DNA of 31,313 bases, taken from positions 1-31,313 of the IMG/VR virus record IMGVR_UViG_3300040801_006073; one strand, 5' to 3'. Shown here piece by piece: positions 1 to 7,338 of the stretch. Position 1 is the stretch's first letter, and every line of letters starts with the position of its first letter. Under the pieces are notes generated by a model. The model searched no databases. It had not been told where the DNA came from and saw only the letters and a program-made list of their open reading frames with translations. The translations under genes were made by a program, and so were the position numbers. Origin of the DNA: a virus.

Positions 1-216
1 ATGTCACAAATGAAATGGTCAAACGGCAAACACGCATACAGAGGATCACGCAATAGCAGAGGTCAACGCTTTATGAGCAAGCTTGGCCTCGGAGGTATAC
101 AAAAGAAGATGAAAAGAAGAAAAAAGGCGCAATGGGGATTCCCAACAGCAGAGGAGCTCGGAATTCCTCCCGTACATAATCCAAAAGATGAAGGAGCGTA
201 TGAAGATGAGAATTAA
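1..216 (+). CDS. Small basic hypothetical protein
   Basis: A 71-aa protein I do not recognise. It is rich in Lys and Arg, especially around residues 33-42 (KKMKRRKKAQ), with an acidic tail, and has no membrane segment. The window opens exactly on its ATG, so neither a ribosome site nor a longer upstream start can be judged. Its last codons overlap the start of the next gene, which implies one transcript with the replication genes downstream. The basic stretch would suit nucleic-acid binding, but that is only inference. Confidence 0.6.
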   Translation: MSQMKWSNGKHAYRGSRNSRGQRFMSKLGLGGIQKKMKRRKKAQWGFPTAEELGIPPVHNPKDEGAYEDEN

Positions 217-403
217 AAACATCCCAAATGTACTTGATACAAGAGACTTACCGGAAGATCTTCATAATATGTACTCTCAAGCAAAAGATGAAGATGAAAA
301 AGAATTGGCAACGGCAGAAATTATGAAGTTTCACGGGATAACTCCTTTATGGGAAAAAGTATCAATTAATTCAAGAAAAAAAGACACAATTGAGTATGAG
401 TAA
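206..403 (+). CDS. Small hypothetical protein
   Basis: A 65-aa acidic, soluble protein of unknown function (MRIKNIPNVL...). In-frame ATGs also lie at 188 and 200. I chose 206 because AAGGAG at 191-196 then sits about 9 nt upstream, which is one of the few SD-like matches in this window. It overlaps the previous gene by 11 nt and its stop overlaps the start of the replication gene at 396. The tight packing supports a real early operon gene. Confidence 0.6.
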   Translation: MRIKNIPNVLDTRDLPEDLHNMYSQAKDEDEKELATAEIMKFHGITPLWEKVSINSRKKDTIEYE

Positions 404-1190
404 ACTTCGTATATTGACTAGATATGGACAAGTCCCTAATTCCATTCTTAATGATGGAGAAATTAGCTTGAGGGCTAAGGGGTTATTTGCCTTTTTGCAG
501 TCAAAACCGGATGACTGGAAATTCTCAATAGGAAGAATTTCGAAACAGTCTAAGGAAGGAAAATCAGCCATTCGCTCAGCACTAAATGAATTGGAGGCAA
601 TGGGCTTTTTACGCAGAACAGCGGTAAAAAATAGGAATGGAAAGTTTATTGGGTATGATTATGAATTGTCCGATTTACCGTCGTCGGAAAATCGAACAAT
701 GGCAGGAGAAAATGACGATACCCCCCTGTCCGATTTACCGTCGTCGGAAAAACCGTCGTCGGAAAAACCGTCGTCGGAAAACTATGACACCCTTAGTAAG
801 AAAGATCTTAGTAAACAAGAATTAGTAAAAAAGAAAAAAGATATTGTCGCGCAAAGCGCGACGGACTCTAGCTCAAACAAGAAATCAGACCCGGATCGTA
901 CAATGACACTTGAGCAATTTATTTCGTGGTGTGCACAGTCTCCTCATCAGCATATTCGTATCATCGGTGATTGGGCAGAGACAACAGAACCGGAATTCCA
1001 AACGGTCGGACAGTGGACGGCCTACATCAAAAGAAATCTCCGCCCGGCCAAAGAGCTTACTCCATTCACCCACGATCAGCTGTCCAGTGGATTCAGAAGC
1101 ATTAAAAAGGCAATTCACGAGGGATGGCTCAAAACCTACACAATGGAGACGCTCTTCAAGTTCATAACTAATCCAAGTATAGAAAAATAA
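396..1190 (+). CDS. Phage replication initiator-like winged-helix protein
   Basis: A 264-aa protein. Residues about 1-90 read as a winged helix-turn-helix of the type that opens phage replisome-organiser proteins: a 'RYGQVPNSIL' opening, 'SLRAKGLFAFL' and a helix pair ending 'ALNELEAMGFLRR'. A low-complexity linker of PSSEN/PSSEK units follows, then a Lys-rich stretch and a helical C-terminal part with several Trp residues. The family normally binds the phage origin and recruits host helicase machinery. The linker DNA is a tandem repeat array, as in lambda O-type genes that contain their own origin. The ATG at 396 overlaps the previous stop; a TTG at 390 is an alternative. The role is inferred from domain style and position. 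Confidence 0.7.
   Translation: MSKLRILTRYGQVPNSILNDGEISLRAKGLFAFLQSKPDDWKFSIGRISKQSKEGKSAIRSALNELEAMGFLRRTAVKNRNGKFIGYDYELSDLPSSENRTMAGENDDTPLSDLPSSEKPSSEKPSSENYDTLSKKDLSKQELVKKKKDIVAQSATDSSSNKKSDPDRTMTLEQFISWCAQSPHQHIRIIGDWAETTEPEFQTVGQWTAYIKRNLRPAKELTPFTHDQLSSGFRSIKKAIHEGWLKTYTMETLFKFITNPSIEK
667..782 (+). repeat. Iteron-like tandem repeats, candidate origin of replication
   Basis: The unit CCGTCGTCGGAAAA occurs four times, from 678, 738, 753 and 768; the last three are head to tail at a 15-bp period. A longer 25-bp copy beginning TGTCCGATTTACC occurs twice, at 667-691 and 727-751, exactly 60 bp apart. Each unit carries CCG...CGG half-site symmetry. The array lies inside the putative initiator gene, between its DNA-binding N-terminus and its C-terminal part, which is the classical place for a phage origin. 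The function is inferred. Confidence 0.6.
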
Positions 1191-1194
1191 ATAT

Positions 1195-1512
1195 ATGAGA
1201 TTCGATGAAAACAAAACACAAACGCGAGAGAGAGAGTTCTTTGATATAGACAATAGCAATGATCTTCGGATTATTCGCGAATTCGAAAGGGAAATTAATC
1301 CGTACGAAGGAAAAAGCTATACAATAGGCGAAAAAACCGTATTTTCTTTTGAAAAATATCTTCACGATAATGGAATATTTCGATTCAGCAAGAAATATCC
1401 GAATGGGGCAGTGATAGATCCGCAAGCATATAGACTCGCTTGGCTCAAGAGAAGGGCATTGGATGCACTCCGACACAAGAGATTTTTACTTGATAAAGAT
1501 AATAAAGCGTAA
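1195..1512 (+). CDS. Hypothetical protein
   Basis: A 105-aa charged protein, soluble and probably helical, with no family I recognise. It contains 'GEKTVFSFEKYLHDNG' and 'YRLAWLKRRALDALRH', the latter a basic amphipathic helix. It starts 4 nt after the replication gene and ends 4 nt before the zinc-ribbon gene, so it is part of the early replication operon. There is no SD, only A/T-rich sequence before the ATG. Confidence 0.6.
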   Translation: MRFDENKTQTREREFFDIDNSNDLRIIREFEREINPYEGKSYTIGEKTVFSFEKYLHDNGIFRFSKKYPNGAVIDPQAYRLAWLKRRALDALRHKRFLLDKDNKA

Positions 1513-1516
1513 ATAT

Positions 1517-2017
1517 ATGGAAAAGTTAGGAAAATATCGATGCAATAATTGTGGTCTCGGTCACAAACTTTATTTCTTCGATGAGCATGGGGAAGAAAAA
1601 ATCTATGAAAATTTTAGAAATGAATTTCTAGGAACTGAGAAGATTGAAAAATGCCCAAAATGCGGAAGTAAAAATGTACAGAGGCCAAGAAAAAAATCAC
1701 AACATCCTGAATATGTAAGAATTTGCGATGAGGAAGATAAAAATTTTGGAAAAATTGTGAGGATCGTCGGAGAAAGCCTGAGAAATGAATATGTTCCAAA
1801 AAGTGGTGGCGCTTATATCCCGATGTGGAAGGCATCTCCAGTGAAAAAGCCGAAGGTTGGGGATATGTATTTTTTTATCGGTCAGAACGGATTGGTATAT
1901 CAAGAAATATGGAATGACTCTTCAGCTCAAGAGTTTCAGTGGAATTCGTATAACGTTTTTAATTCAAAAACCGAGGCGGATATTACAAGAAGAATAATAA
2001 CTTTAAGAAATATATAA
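1517..2017 (+). CDS. Zinc-ribbon hypothetical protein
   Basis: A 166-aa protein. Its N-terminus has two Cys pairs, CNNC at about residues 9-12 and CPKC at about 47-50, which should bind one zinc ion. The rest has an aromatic-rich part ('GDMYFFIGQNGLVYQEIW') and no membrane segment. I chose the ATG at 1517 rather than the in-frame codon at 1463 because the latter lies deep inside the upstream gene. The function is unknown; a nucleic-acid-binding accessory role is possible from the zinc ribbon and the replication neighbourhood. Confidence 0.6.
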   Translation: MEKLGKYRCNNCGLGHKLYFFDEHGEEKIYENFRNEFLGTEKIEKCPKCGSKNVQRPRKKSQHPEYVRICDEEDKNFGKIVRIVGESLRNEYVPKSGGAYIPMWKASPVKKPKVGDMYFFIGQNGLVYQEIWNDSSAQEFQWNSYNVFNSKTEADITRRIITLRNI

Positions 2018-2019
2018 GT

Positions 2020-2397
2020 ATGGAGAATAAGAGGAATATTCAAGATGTTTATGAAAATCTTGATACGGTAAAAAAAGAGCTATCAGAAGCGAGAAAAACT
2101 CTAAAAGCGTTATTGGCAAATGAAAATTCTTACACATCTATTTTAGAAGAAATAAGAGAGCTAAAAGAAAAACAATTTCTCTTAAAAAATGAAATTCTTG
2201 AAAAAAATCCCGAACTTGGAAGAAAACTTGAGATCAACAAAGAAAAGGATCGGGAATTTAAAGAGATACTTGAGATTATGTTGATAAATGCTTTGCGTAA
2301 AGGAGAAAAAATAATACTCAATGATTCACTTGGTGGGGAGATATTTCCAAAAATCTCAGTATCATTCTCAAAAAAAAGACAAATGGAATTATTTTAA
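2020..2397 (+). CDS. Coiled-coil protein ending in a clamp-binding-like motif
   Basis: A 125-aa protein that is almost all helix-forming, with heptad-like Leu/Ile spacing over about residues 8-85 and a short C-terminal part. The extreme C-terminus reads KKRQMELF. The last five residues, QMELF, resemble the bacterial beta-sliding-clamp peptide (QLxLF type). With the replication genes upstream and a DnaQ-like exonuclease next door, a clamp- or replisome-associated role is plausible but unproven. It starts 2 nt after the previous stop. Confidence 0.55.
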   Translation: MENKRNIQDVYENLDTVKKELSEARKTLKALLANENSYTSILEEIRELKEKQFLLKNEILEKNPELGRKLEINKEKDREFKEILEIMLINALRKGEKIILNDSLGGEIFPKISVSFSKKRQMELF

Positions 2398-2417
2398 AAA
2401 CTCTAAGAATAAAAAAT

Positions 2418-3008
2418 ATGAAAAAAATTCTTTATTTTGACACAGAAACAACAGGGCTTAATCCACAAAAGAATGCTGTCATACAATTTGCCGGAATTGT
2501 GGAAATAGATGGTAATGTCCAAGAGGAAATAGAAATGAAAATTGCCCCAATGAGGGACGATGTTATTGAGGAAAAAGCGCTTGAAGTACACGGAATGAGT
2601 GTGGAACAAATAAAAGCCTTTCCTTCTCCAAAAGAGCAATATGAAGAGTTGAAGAAGATTCTCATAAAATATGTAGATCCGTATAACAAAAATGATAAAT
2701 TCACTCCGGCCGGATACAATGTTCGATTTGATATGGAGATGATGCATTCTTTTTGGAAAAAAAACGGTGATCCATATTTTGGAGGATTGGTGAATTGGAA
2801 ATGTATTGATGCGTTGCCGATAATGTATTTTCTAGATTTTACTGAAAAGGTATGCCTCGATGATTATAAACTCTCAACGGTGTGTGATCATTATGGAATC
2901 AGTATTAAGGCGCACGATGCCTTGAGTGATATAAGGGCGACAAGAGAGGCTATTTTGAAAATTCGAGAGAAAATGGATTTTTGTTCGAGGTGTGATTGTC
3001 CGTATTAA
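2418..3008 (+). CDS. DnaQ-like 3'-5' exonuclease (DEDDh)
   Basis: A 196-aa protein carrying all the metal-binding residues of the DEDDh exonuclease family: Exo I 'FDTETTG' with Asp8 and Glu10, Exo II 'YNVRFDMEMM' with Asp105, and Exo III 'HDALSDIRAT' with His166 and Asp171. The family removes nucleotides from 3' ends, either as a polymerase proofreading subunit or in repair and recombination. No polymerase is encoded in the window, so it may assist the host polymerase or process recombination ends with the RusA-like enzyme downstream. The protein ends in a Cys-rich tail (CSRCDCPY) not typical of the family. Confidence 0.88.
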   Translation: MKKILYFDTETTGLNPQKNAVIQFAGIVEIDGNVQEEIEMKIAPMRDDVIEEKALEVHGMSVEQIKAFPSPKEQYEELKKILIKYVDPYNKNDKFTPAGYNVRFDMEMMHSFWKKNGDPYFGGLVNWKCIDALPIMYFLDFTEKVCLDDYKLSTVCDHYGISIKAHDALSDIRATREAILKIREKMDFCSRCDCPY

Positions 3009-3096
3009 AAAGTATGGCTGGGGTGTCGGCACGGATATATTCATAGGAAAAAAATTTCTTTGCGGATATATAACAAACTACACCCTGGCTAAGAGT

Positions 3097-3154
3097 GAGT
3101 TGGATTCCAACTCCCTCTCAGTCTCGAGTTTTTCCCATACTCTCTCGAGACTGA
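3097..3154. repeat. Two adjacent inverted repeats between early genes
   Basis: A 17-bp near-perfect palindrome (GAGTTGGA-T-TCCAACTC) lies at 3097-3113. It is followed by an 11-bp stem with arms at 3118-3128 (TCAGTCTCGAG) and 3144-3154 and a 15-nt loop. No long U-run follows, so these are not obvious intrinsic terminators. They fill the roughly 200-nt stretch (3009-3214) that I think holds no gene. They could be protein-binding or RNA-processing sites, or the edge of an inserted segment. Confidence 0.6.
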
Positions 3155-3214
3155 AAGGGGGTGAGGATTATTTCACTTCCAAAAAAGAGTTCTTTTATTT
3201 TAAGAGGTGGCGTA

Positions 3215-3421
3215 ATGAGCGATGATACCGGTCTCGGAGGCGATTATGAAAAGTGTAGTCAGTGCTCAGAACTCATTGACCTCGATAGAACACCTTATAT
3301 CGTGGTTCGTGATCACTGTAGCAATAGTGAGCATTACCTGCATTTTAATGGTTGTTTCACTCCGTTTAATATTTTCCACGACTTTGAGGTTGTGGAGACC
3401 CCACAGAGGAGAAGACGATGA
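3215..3421 (+). CDS. Small Cys-rich protein
   Basis: A 68-aa protein with CSQC at about residues 14-17 and further Cys and His residues, which suggests a small zinc-binding fold; the C-terminus is basic (RRRR). I chose the ATG at 3215 because AGAGGTGG (3203-3210) sits just upstream. An in-frame codon at 3161 is less likely. Together with the next gene it uses better SD sites and richer GC than its neighbours, which hints at a separate origin. The function is unknown. Confidence 0.6.
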   Translation: MSDDTGLGGDYEKCSQCSELIDLDRTPYIVVRDHCSNSEHYLHFNGCFTPFNIFHDFEVVETPQRRRR

Positions 3422-3606
3422 GCTTTCCTATTCACGTGACTGAGGTGTGCTGGTGGTGTCATAATCCGCTCAAGATGAAGATTGTAGACGATCGCAAACA
3501 TTTCTGCAGTATGAAGTGCCACTATCAATACAAGCAAGCTCAGAACGCTGAGCGTAAGCTTGAAGAAGAGCGAGAAGAGATGTGCCAATTCGCTGAAGGC
3601 GATTAA
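3418..3606 (+). CDS. Small MYM/TRASH-like zinc-finger protein
   Basis: A 62-aa protein with the pattern CWWC near the N-terminus and FCSMKCHYQY about 15 residues later, which looks like a treble-clef (MYM/TRASH-type) zinc site. A Glu-rich helix follows. A good SD, AGAGGAG at 3405-3411, lies 6 nt before the ATG, and the start overlaps the previous stop. The partner and function are unknown. Confidence 0.65.
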   Translation: MSFPIHVTEVCWWCHNPLKMKIVDDRKHFCSMKCHYQYKQAQNAERKLEEEREEMCQFAEGD

Positions 3607-3613
3607 CTCAACA

Positions 3614-3633
3614 GGGCAAGCAATGTCTTGCCC
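3614..3633 (+). terminator. Hairpin after zinc-finger gene, possible terminator
   Basis: A perfect 7-bp stem, GGGCAAG (3614-3620) with CTTGCCC (3627-3633), and a 6-nt loop, located 8 nt after the stop of the zinc-finger gene. The sequence after it (CTCTCTCACTCC) is pyrimidine-rich rather than a U-run, so it is at best a weak terminator and could be a processing or pause site. Confidence 0.4.
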
Positions 3634-3690
3634 CTCTCTCACTCCTTTGTTCCAACAAATAATTTGGAGGGAGTGATAAGAGAAGAAAAT

Positions 3691-3879
3691 ATGAAAAATA
3701 ATATAGGAAAATTAGAAAAACTTTATATCAGATTTGGTAAATCAGTTTTTGGCTTTGACAAGAATATTCTTTTACAAAAGATATCCAATGGATACATTGT
3801 CGGCAATGAATATAGGGAGACCTTTGATGAGGCAATGGACCTTTTGAAAGAAGAATTGAATAAACATTTTAAGGAATAA
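3691..3879 (+). CDS. Small hypothetical protein
   Basis: A 62-aa protein (MKNNIGKLEKLYIRFG...) of unknown function: a short beta-rich front with a 'NGYIVGNEYRETFDEAMDLL' segment, then a helical tail. It has the size and composition of many early phage accessory proteins. The in-frame codon at 3628 would place translation across the preceding hairpin, so 3691 is preferred. Confidence 0.55.
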   Translation: MKNNIGKLEKLYIRFGKSVFGFDKNILLQKISNGYIVGNEYRETFDEAMDLLKEELNKHFKE

Positions 3880-3884
3880 CTGGT

Positions 3885-4019
3885 ATGAAAGAAATACTGA
3901 GAGAACTTCTAAATAAAAAAATGTGGACATCTCTTTGGAGAGATTTTAAGGAATATTATTCACCCGAAGAAATCGGAAAAAGAATTGAAAAATTTACAGA
4001 AGAACTCAAAAGAAAATGA
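3885..4019 (+). CDS. Very small hypothetical protein
   Basis: A 44-aa helical, charged protein (MKEILRELLNKKMWTSLW...). It starts 5 nt after the previous gene and its TGA overlaps the ATG of the RusA-like gene in an ATGA junction (4016-4019). That translational coupling, plus normal codon use, supports it as a real gene. It might be a partner of the resolvase, but nothing in the sequence shows this. Confidence 0.5.
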   Translation: MKEILRELLNKKMWTSLWRDFKEYYSPEEIGKRIEKFTEELKRK

Positions 4020-4378
4020 AACCTCTCAAAATACCAATAAAATGTCCGTCGTGGAATGAATTCAATAATCGTCGTGTTCATTGGGCCGTGCACAAAAAGA
4101 AAAGAGAAGAGATAATGAATGCGGTTGGATATGCAATATACGAGAATGAAAACTGGAAAAACATTTCTTTTTCTCAAAAGGTAAATATCGAAATAGAGGC
4201 GCATTTCAAAAATTCAAATAGACGTGATCCCGACAATCTCTATATTAAGCCGATTCTCGATTTTTTGGTAAAGAGGGGGATACTAGAAGATGATTCGGGA
4301 AAATATATCAATTCAATAAAATATAAAGTAAAGACAAAACAGCAAGAAAATTGCATACTACTAACAATACATATATGA
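4016..4378 (+). CDS. RusA-like Holliday junction resolvase
   Basis: A 120-aa protein, the usual RusA size. The conserved acidic cluster of the family is seen in 'RRDPDNLYIKPILDFL' and 'GILEDDS', which supply the metal-binding Asp residues of the endonuclease. RusA enzymes cut four-way DNA junctions symmetrically as dimers. In phages they resolve recombination or replication intermediates before packaging, which fits its place just before the packaging genes. It is coupled by 4-nt overlaps to the genes on both sides. Confidence 0.85.
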   Translation: MKPLKIPIKCPSWNEFNNRRVHWAVHKKKREEIMNAVGYAIYENENWKNISFSQKVNIEIEAHFKNSNRRDPDNLYIKPILDFLVKRGILEDDSGKYINSIKYKVKTKQQENCILLTIHI

Positions 4379-4956
4379 AGAACAAAACATTTCTTATTAT
4401 AATCGCACTTGTTTCCATAATAGTTTTTTTTGTGGCCACAGTTAATGTTTTGAAAAAAAACTTACCGCAAGAGGAAGATCAAGATGAAACAAAGAGTTCA
4501 ATTGTCAAAACAAAAGAATTTTTTCATTCTTGTTGGGAACAAAAAGAAGAATCTGACATCAATCGATATGGATGTGAATTAGCTGAGCTCACCAATCAAG
4601 AAAGACACAATGAAGAGTTGGATCGATTAAAATATTCGCAATGTCTTGAAAATATCGCTTACCGGAAAGTGATGGATATGCGATCGAGAGAATATTTCGA
4701 TCACGAAGACGCGCAAGGGAATCACATATATGAAGATATATTTGATGAATGCAGTCAAATTGGAAATTCTATTGTTGTTGCAGGGGAAAATCTTTCTGTT
4801 TCGTATGAGACACCAAGACAAGCTCATTTGGCGCTTATGGACTCTCCTACCCACAAAGACAACATTCTCAAGGAAGAATATACACATATAGGCATTTGGT
4901 GCGATGATGTTATTAAGATGTGTGCACAGATGTTTTCGGGGACGAGAAATCGGTAA
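4375..4956 (+). CDS. Membrane-anchored CAP-domain (SCP/YkwD-like) protein
   Basis: A 193-aa protein. Residues about 5-25 form one strongly hydrophobic segment after a short basic start, so it is a membrane anchor or uncleaved signal. After a linker, residues about 65-190 match the CAP/SCP fold: 'LAELTNQERHNEELDRLKYS', 'YFDHEDAQG', 'AGENLS', 'DSPTHKDNILKEEYTHIGIW'. CAP proteins act outside the membrane; their biochemistry is poorly defined. Several Cys residues could form disulphides. It is out of place between recombination and packaging genes and may change the infected cell surface. The start at 4375 overlaps the resolvase stop. Confidence 0.85.
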   Translation: MKNKTFLIIIALVSIIVFFVATVNVLKKNLPQEEDQDETKSSIVKTKEFFHSCWEQKEESDINRYGCELAELTNQERHNEELDRLKYSQCLENIAYRKVMDMRSREYFDHEDAQGNHIYEDIFDECSQIGNSIVVAGENLSVSYETPRQAHLALMDSPTHKDNILKEEYTHIGIWCDDVIKMCAQMFSGTRNR

Positions 4957-4972
4957 TTATTTTATATGTAAT

Positions 4973-5536
4973 ATGGGCAAAAAGAATCCATCTTTGAGAC
5001 AAAAAAGGCTTGCGGAAAAAATCGCTGAAAACTTGGCAAATGGGGGAAAAACGCATTCTCTCAAGAAACTTCTCAAGGAAGCAGGGTATAGTGATACCGT
5101 GGCAAAAAATCCCGATAAAGTACTTGAAACAAAGACATTTCAGGACTTACTAACACAATATCTTCCGGAAAATAAAATCGCAAAAGTGCATAAGGAGGTT
5201 TTGGGAGCTTCCGCACATCAAGAATCTCTTTTTCCAATCGAAAAAAGTGACGCGGACATTAAAAAAATTATACGAAGTGTTCCCGGCGCAAAAGTTATTC
5301 AGATAGACGAGGTGGACATTTTTGAAGGAGAGGGAATTATAAAACAATATAAGAAAGTCTACTACACTACTCCAGCATATAAGTACCGACTCTCGGCCGT
5401 GGATATGGCGCATAAACTTCGAGGAACATACGCGCCCGAAAAACACGAAGTCAATTCTAAACAATTTTTAGTATCAATTTCAGTGGTAAAAAATCAAAAA
5501 AATGGAGGAGGTAAGAATACAATGGGAAATGAGTGA
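4973..5536 (+). CDS. terS: Terminase small subunit-like protein
   Basis: A 187-aa protein just upstream of the large terminase. Its N-terminal 70 residues ('LRQKRLAEKIAENLANGG', 'LLKEAGYSDTVAKNPDKVLE') form the helix-turn-helix typical of phage small terminases that recognise the packaging site. The rest is mixed with a beta-strand region and a Lys/Asn tail. In the ring complex it hands phage DNA to the large subunit. The last 35 nt overlap the large-subunit frame. Assignment rests on HTH style plus position. Confidence 0.72.
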   Translation: MGKKNPSLRQKRLAEKIAENLANGGKTHSLKKLLKEAGYSDTVAKNPDKVLETKTFQDLLTQYLPENKIAKVHKEVLGASAHQESLFPIEKSDADIKKIIRSVPGAKVIQIDEVDIFEGEGIIKQYKKVYYTTPAYKYRLSAVDMAHKLRGTYAPEKHEVNSKQFLVSISVVKNQKNGGGKNTMGNE

Positions 5537-6887
5537 GCGCCAAGATGAGGCGTATAGGTATCTCAATGATGATGTAACATCGGAGATCCTCTTTGGGGGT
5601 GGAGCTGGAGGTGGAAAAACATATCTCGGGTGTTCGTGGGCATTGATGTTATGCCTTAAATATCCGGGAGTTCGCGGACTTATTGGGAGAGCAAAGCTTA
5701 AAACGCTTAAAAAAACAACGGGAAAAACACTTTTTGAAGTGATGAGAAAAGAATGGAAACTTGTTGCTGACGAAGACTATTTCTATAACGACCAAAAATC
5801 AGAAATAAAATTTGCCAATGGCTCGGAGATACTGTTTCAAGATTTGTTTCTCTATCCATCCGATCCGGAGTTTGATGAATTAGGGTCATTGGAAATATCC
5901 TTTGCATTCCTTGACGAGGTGTCTCAGATTATTAAAAGGGTGAAGGAGGTTATCAAATCTCGCATACGATACCGATTGGATGAATATGGTTTAAGCCCAA
6001 AACTTCTAATGTCGTGTAACCCGGGGAAGGGATTTCCCTATACTGATTTCTATAAACCCTATAAAAACAAAATGCTTCCGGAGAATAAAAAATTTGTTAA
6101 ATCTCTTGTTGGAGATAATCCATTTATCTCAAAACACTACATAAAAAATCTTCGTTCGATTGACGATAAAAAAATTAAGGCAAGGCTTCTTTTCGGAGAT
6201 TGGGAATTTGATGATGATCCAAGCGCTCTTCTCACACTTGAGGCTATAACGGACTTATTTACCAATAAAGCCAAACAATCTGAAGAGGGGTATATATCCG
6301 GAGATGTATCAAGAAAAGGAAATGATAAAATGCCGATTATTTATTGGGAGGGACTTCAGGCCAAAGAGATTCACATTATTCCAAAAGAAATAAGAAAAGA
6401 CACAAAAAAATCCGCTTCTTTTATTGTGCAACTCGCAGAAAAAAAAGGAGTGAGACGTTCACATATTGTACTCGATGATGACGGTGTGGGTGGTGGCGTA
6501 GTGGACCAAGTGAGGGGGTGCGTTGGATTTGTCAATAACTCTTCCCCAATAAAACCGCCAAAGTGGGACAGCGAAAAGAAAAATAAACCGCTCAATTATG
6601 CCAATCTTAAAACGCAGTGTGCGTATAAATTCGCAGAACTCGCGGAAAAAGGGAAAATAGGAATAGATGATCCGGATGATTCTCAGATTCGAGAAGATAT
6701 ATCAGAGGAATTGGAGCAACTCAAGGAAGGAGGATTTGAAACGGAGGGAAAATTGCGACTCACGAAGAAAGAAAAGGTGAAAGAATTGATAGGACGGTCT
6801 CCGGATTATTCTGATACACTCATTATGCGAATGATTTTTGAGATAAAAAGAGATTTTACAACAAAACCAAAAATACGAGTTTTATGA
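5502..6887 (+). CDS. terL: Terminase large subunit
   Basis: A 461-aa packaging motor. The ATPase domain has Walker A 'GGGAGGGKT' (residues 32-40), Walker B 'FAFLDEV' (134-140) with catalytic Glu139, and a coupling motif 'SCNPG'. The nuclease domain has acidic metal sites at 'GDVSRKGND' (near Asp268), 'LDDDGVGGG' (about 324) and 'PDYSDTL' (Asp435/Asp438). The protein translocates DNA into the prohead through the portal and cuts the concatemer. The start is ambiguous: 5502, or ATG 5529 behind a GGAGGAGG stretch. I kept 5502 because 'IQWEMSERQDEAY' looks like the usual family opening. Confidence 0.93.
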   Translation: MEEVRIQWEMSERQDEAYRYLNDDVTSEILFGGGAGGGKTYLGCSWALMLCLKYPGVRGLIGRAKLKTLKKTTGKTLFEVMRKEWKLVADEDYFYNDQKSEIKFANGSEILFQDLFLYPSDPEFDELGSLEISFAFLDEVSQIIKRVKEVIKSRIRYRLDEYGLSPKLLMSCNPGKGFPYTDFYKPYKNKMLPENKKFVKSLVGDNPFISKHYIKNLRSIDDKKIKARLLFGDWEFDDDPSALLTLEAITDLFTNKAKQSEEGYISGDVSRKGNDKMPIIYWEGLQAKEIHIIPKEIRKDTKKSASFIVQLAEKKGVRRSHIVLDDDGVGGGVVDQVRGCVGFVNNSSPIKPPKWDSEKKNKPLNYANLKTQCAYKFAELAEKGKIGIDDPDDSQIREDISEELEQLKEGGFETEGKLRLTKKEKVKELIGRSPDYSDTLIMRMIFEIKRDFTTKPKIRVL

Positions 6888-7096
6888 TCATAAATTGCCC
6901 TTCTTGCTCAGGACCGATATTCAAGACAAAGACAGAGGATGTTTCTTTGTTTGAGTGTGTAACAAAATGTCCGCATTGCCGTAAAATTATAGAAATTGAA
7001 ATCCGCAGGGAGGTTGTTGTAATAATCAACGGGCACAAGGTCGATGGCCTCAGAAAGAGAGATGAGAATAATACACCTAAAATGAGAACATTATGA
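6884..7096 (+). CDS. Small zinc-ribbon protein
   Basis: A 70-aa protein with CPSC at residues 5-8 and CPHC at about 29-32, a four-Cys zinc ribbon reminiscent of phage Com-like translational regulators, followed by a beta-strand segment and a basic tail. It is joined to the terminase and to the next gene by ATGA overlaps. Com of phage Mu is an RNA-binding zinc-finger activator. The similarity here is only in size and Cys pattern, so the function is unproven. Confidence 0.65.
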   Translation: MIINCPSCSGPIFKTKTEDVSLFECVTKCPHCRKIIEIEIRREVVVIINGHKVDGLRKRDENNTPKMRTL

Positions 7097-7326
7097 TACA
7101 ATTACCACAATCACACAAAAGAAAAATGGCAGGAGCACAAAAGCTCATACTCGCACTCTTTGAAGAATACCGACGAACAAAGAAAAAGGTTCTTCTCGAA
7201 GATATTCAAAAAATTGTAAATCAGATTGGCATTCCATTTGCTATGAGAATACAGCCGGAAGGAGAAGAGAGACGGCCATACACAATGGAATTTAGACCAC
7301 AACTTGAAGAAAGCAAAAAGAGGTGA
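7093..7326 (+). CDS. Small hypothetical protein upstream of portal
   Basis: A 77-aa basic protein of unknown function with a helical middle ('LILALFEEYRRTKKKVLLEDIQKIV'). It starts in an ATGA overlap with the zinc-ribbon gene and ends immediately before the -10 box of the portal promoter; the promoter -35 lies in its last codons. It is the last gene of the early/packaging transcription unit. Confidence 0.6.
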   Translation: MIQLPQSHKRKMAGAQKLILALFEEYRRTKKKVLLEDIQKIVNQIGIPFAMRIQPEGEERRPYTMEFRPQLEESKKR

Positions 7327-7332
7327 TAGTAT
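7304..7332 (+). promoter_or_regulatory. Late-type promoter A (portal unit)
   Basis: A -35 TTGAAG at 7304-7309, a 17-nt spacer and a -10 TAGTAT at 7327-7332. Six nt later AACAATTTA begins at 7339, where transcription should start. The same 6-nt gap and 9-mer occur at four other promoters in the window, which is the main support. Confidence 0.75.
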
Positions 7333-7338
7333 AAGAGT

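Noticed and set aside
667-782. CRISPR-like array
   Set aside because: Units are 14-15 bp without spacers, inside a coding frame. No cas genes are present and no CRISPR array is seen anywhere.
2992-3225. Open frame of 77 aa after the exonuclease
   Set aside because: It starts with GTG inside the exonuclease gene, spans both palindromes, overlaps a better-supported ATG with SD at 3215, and has no recognisable protein character.
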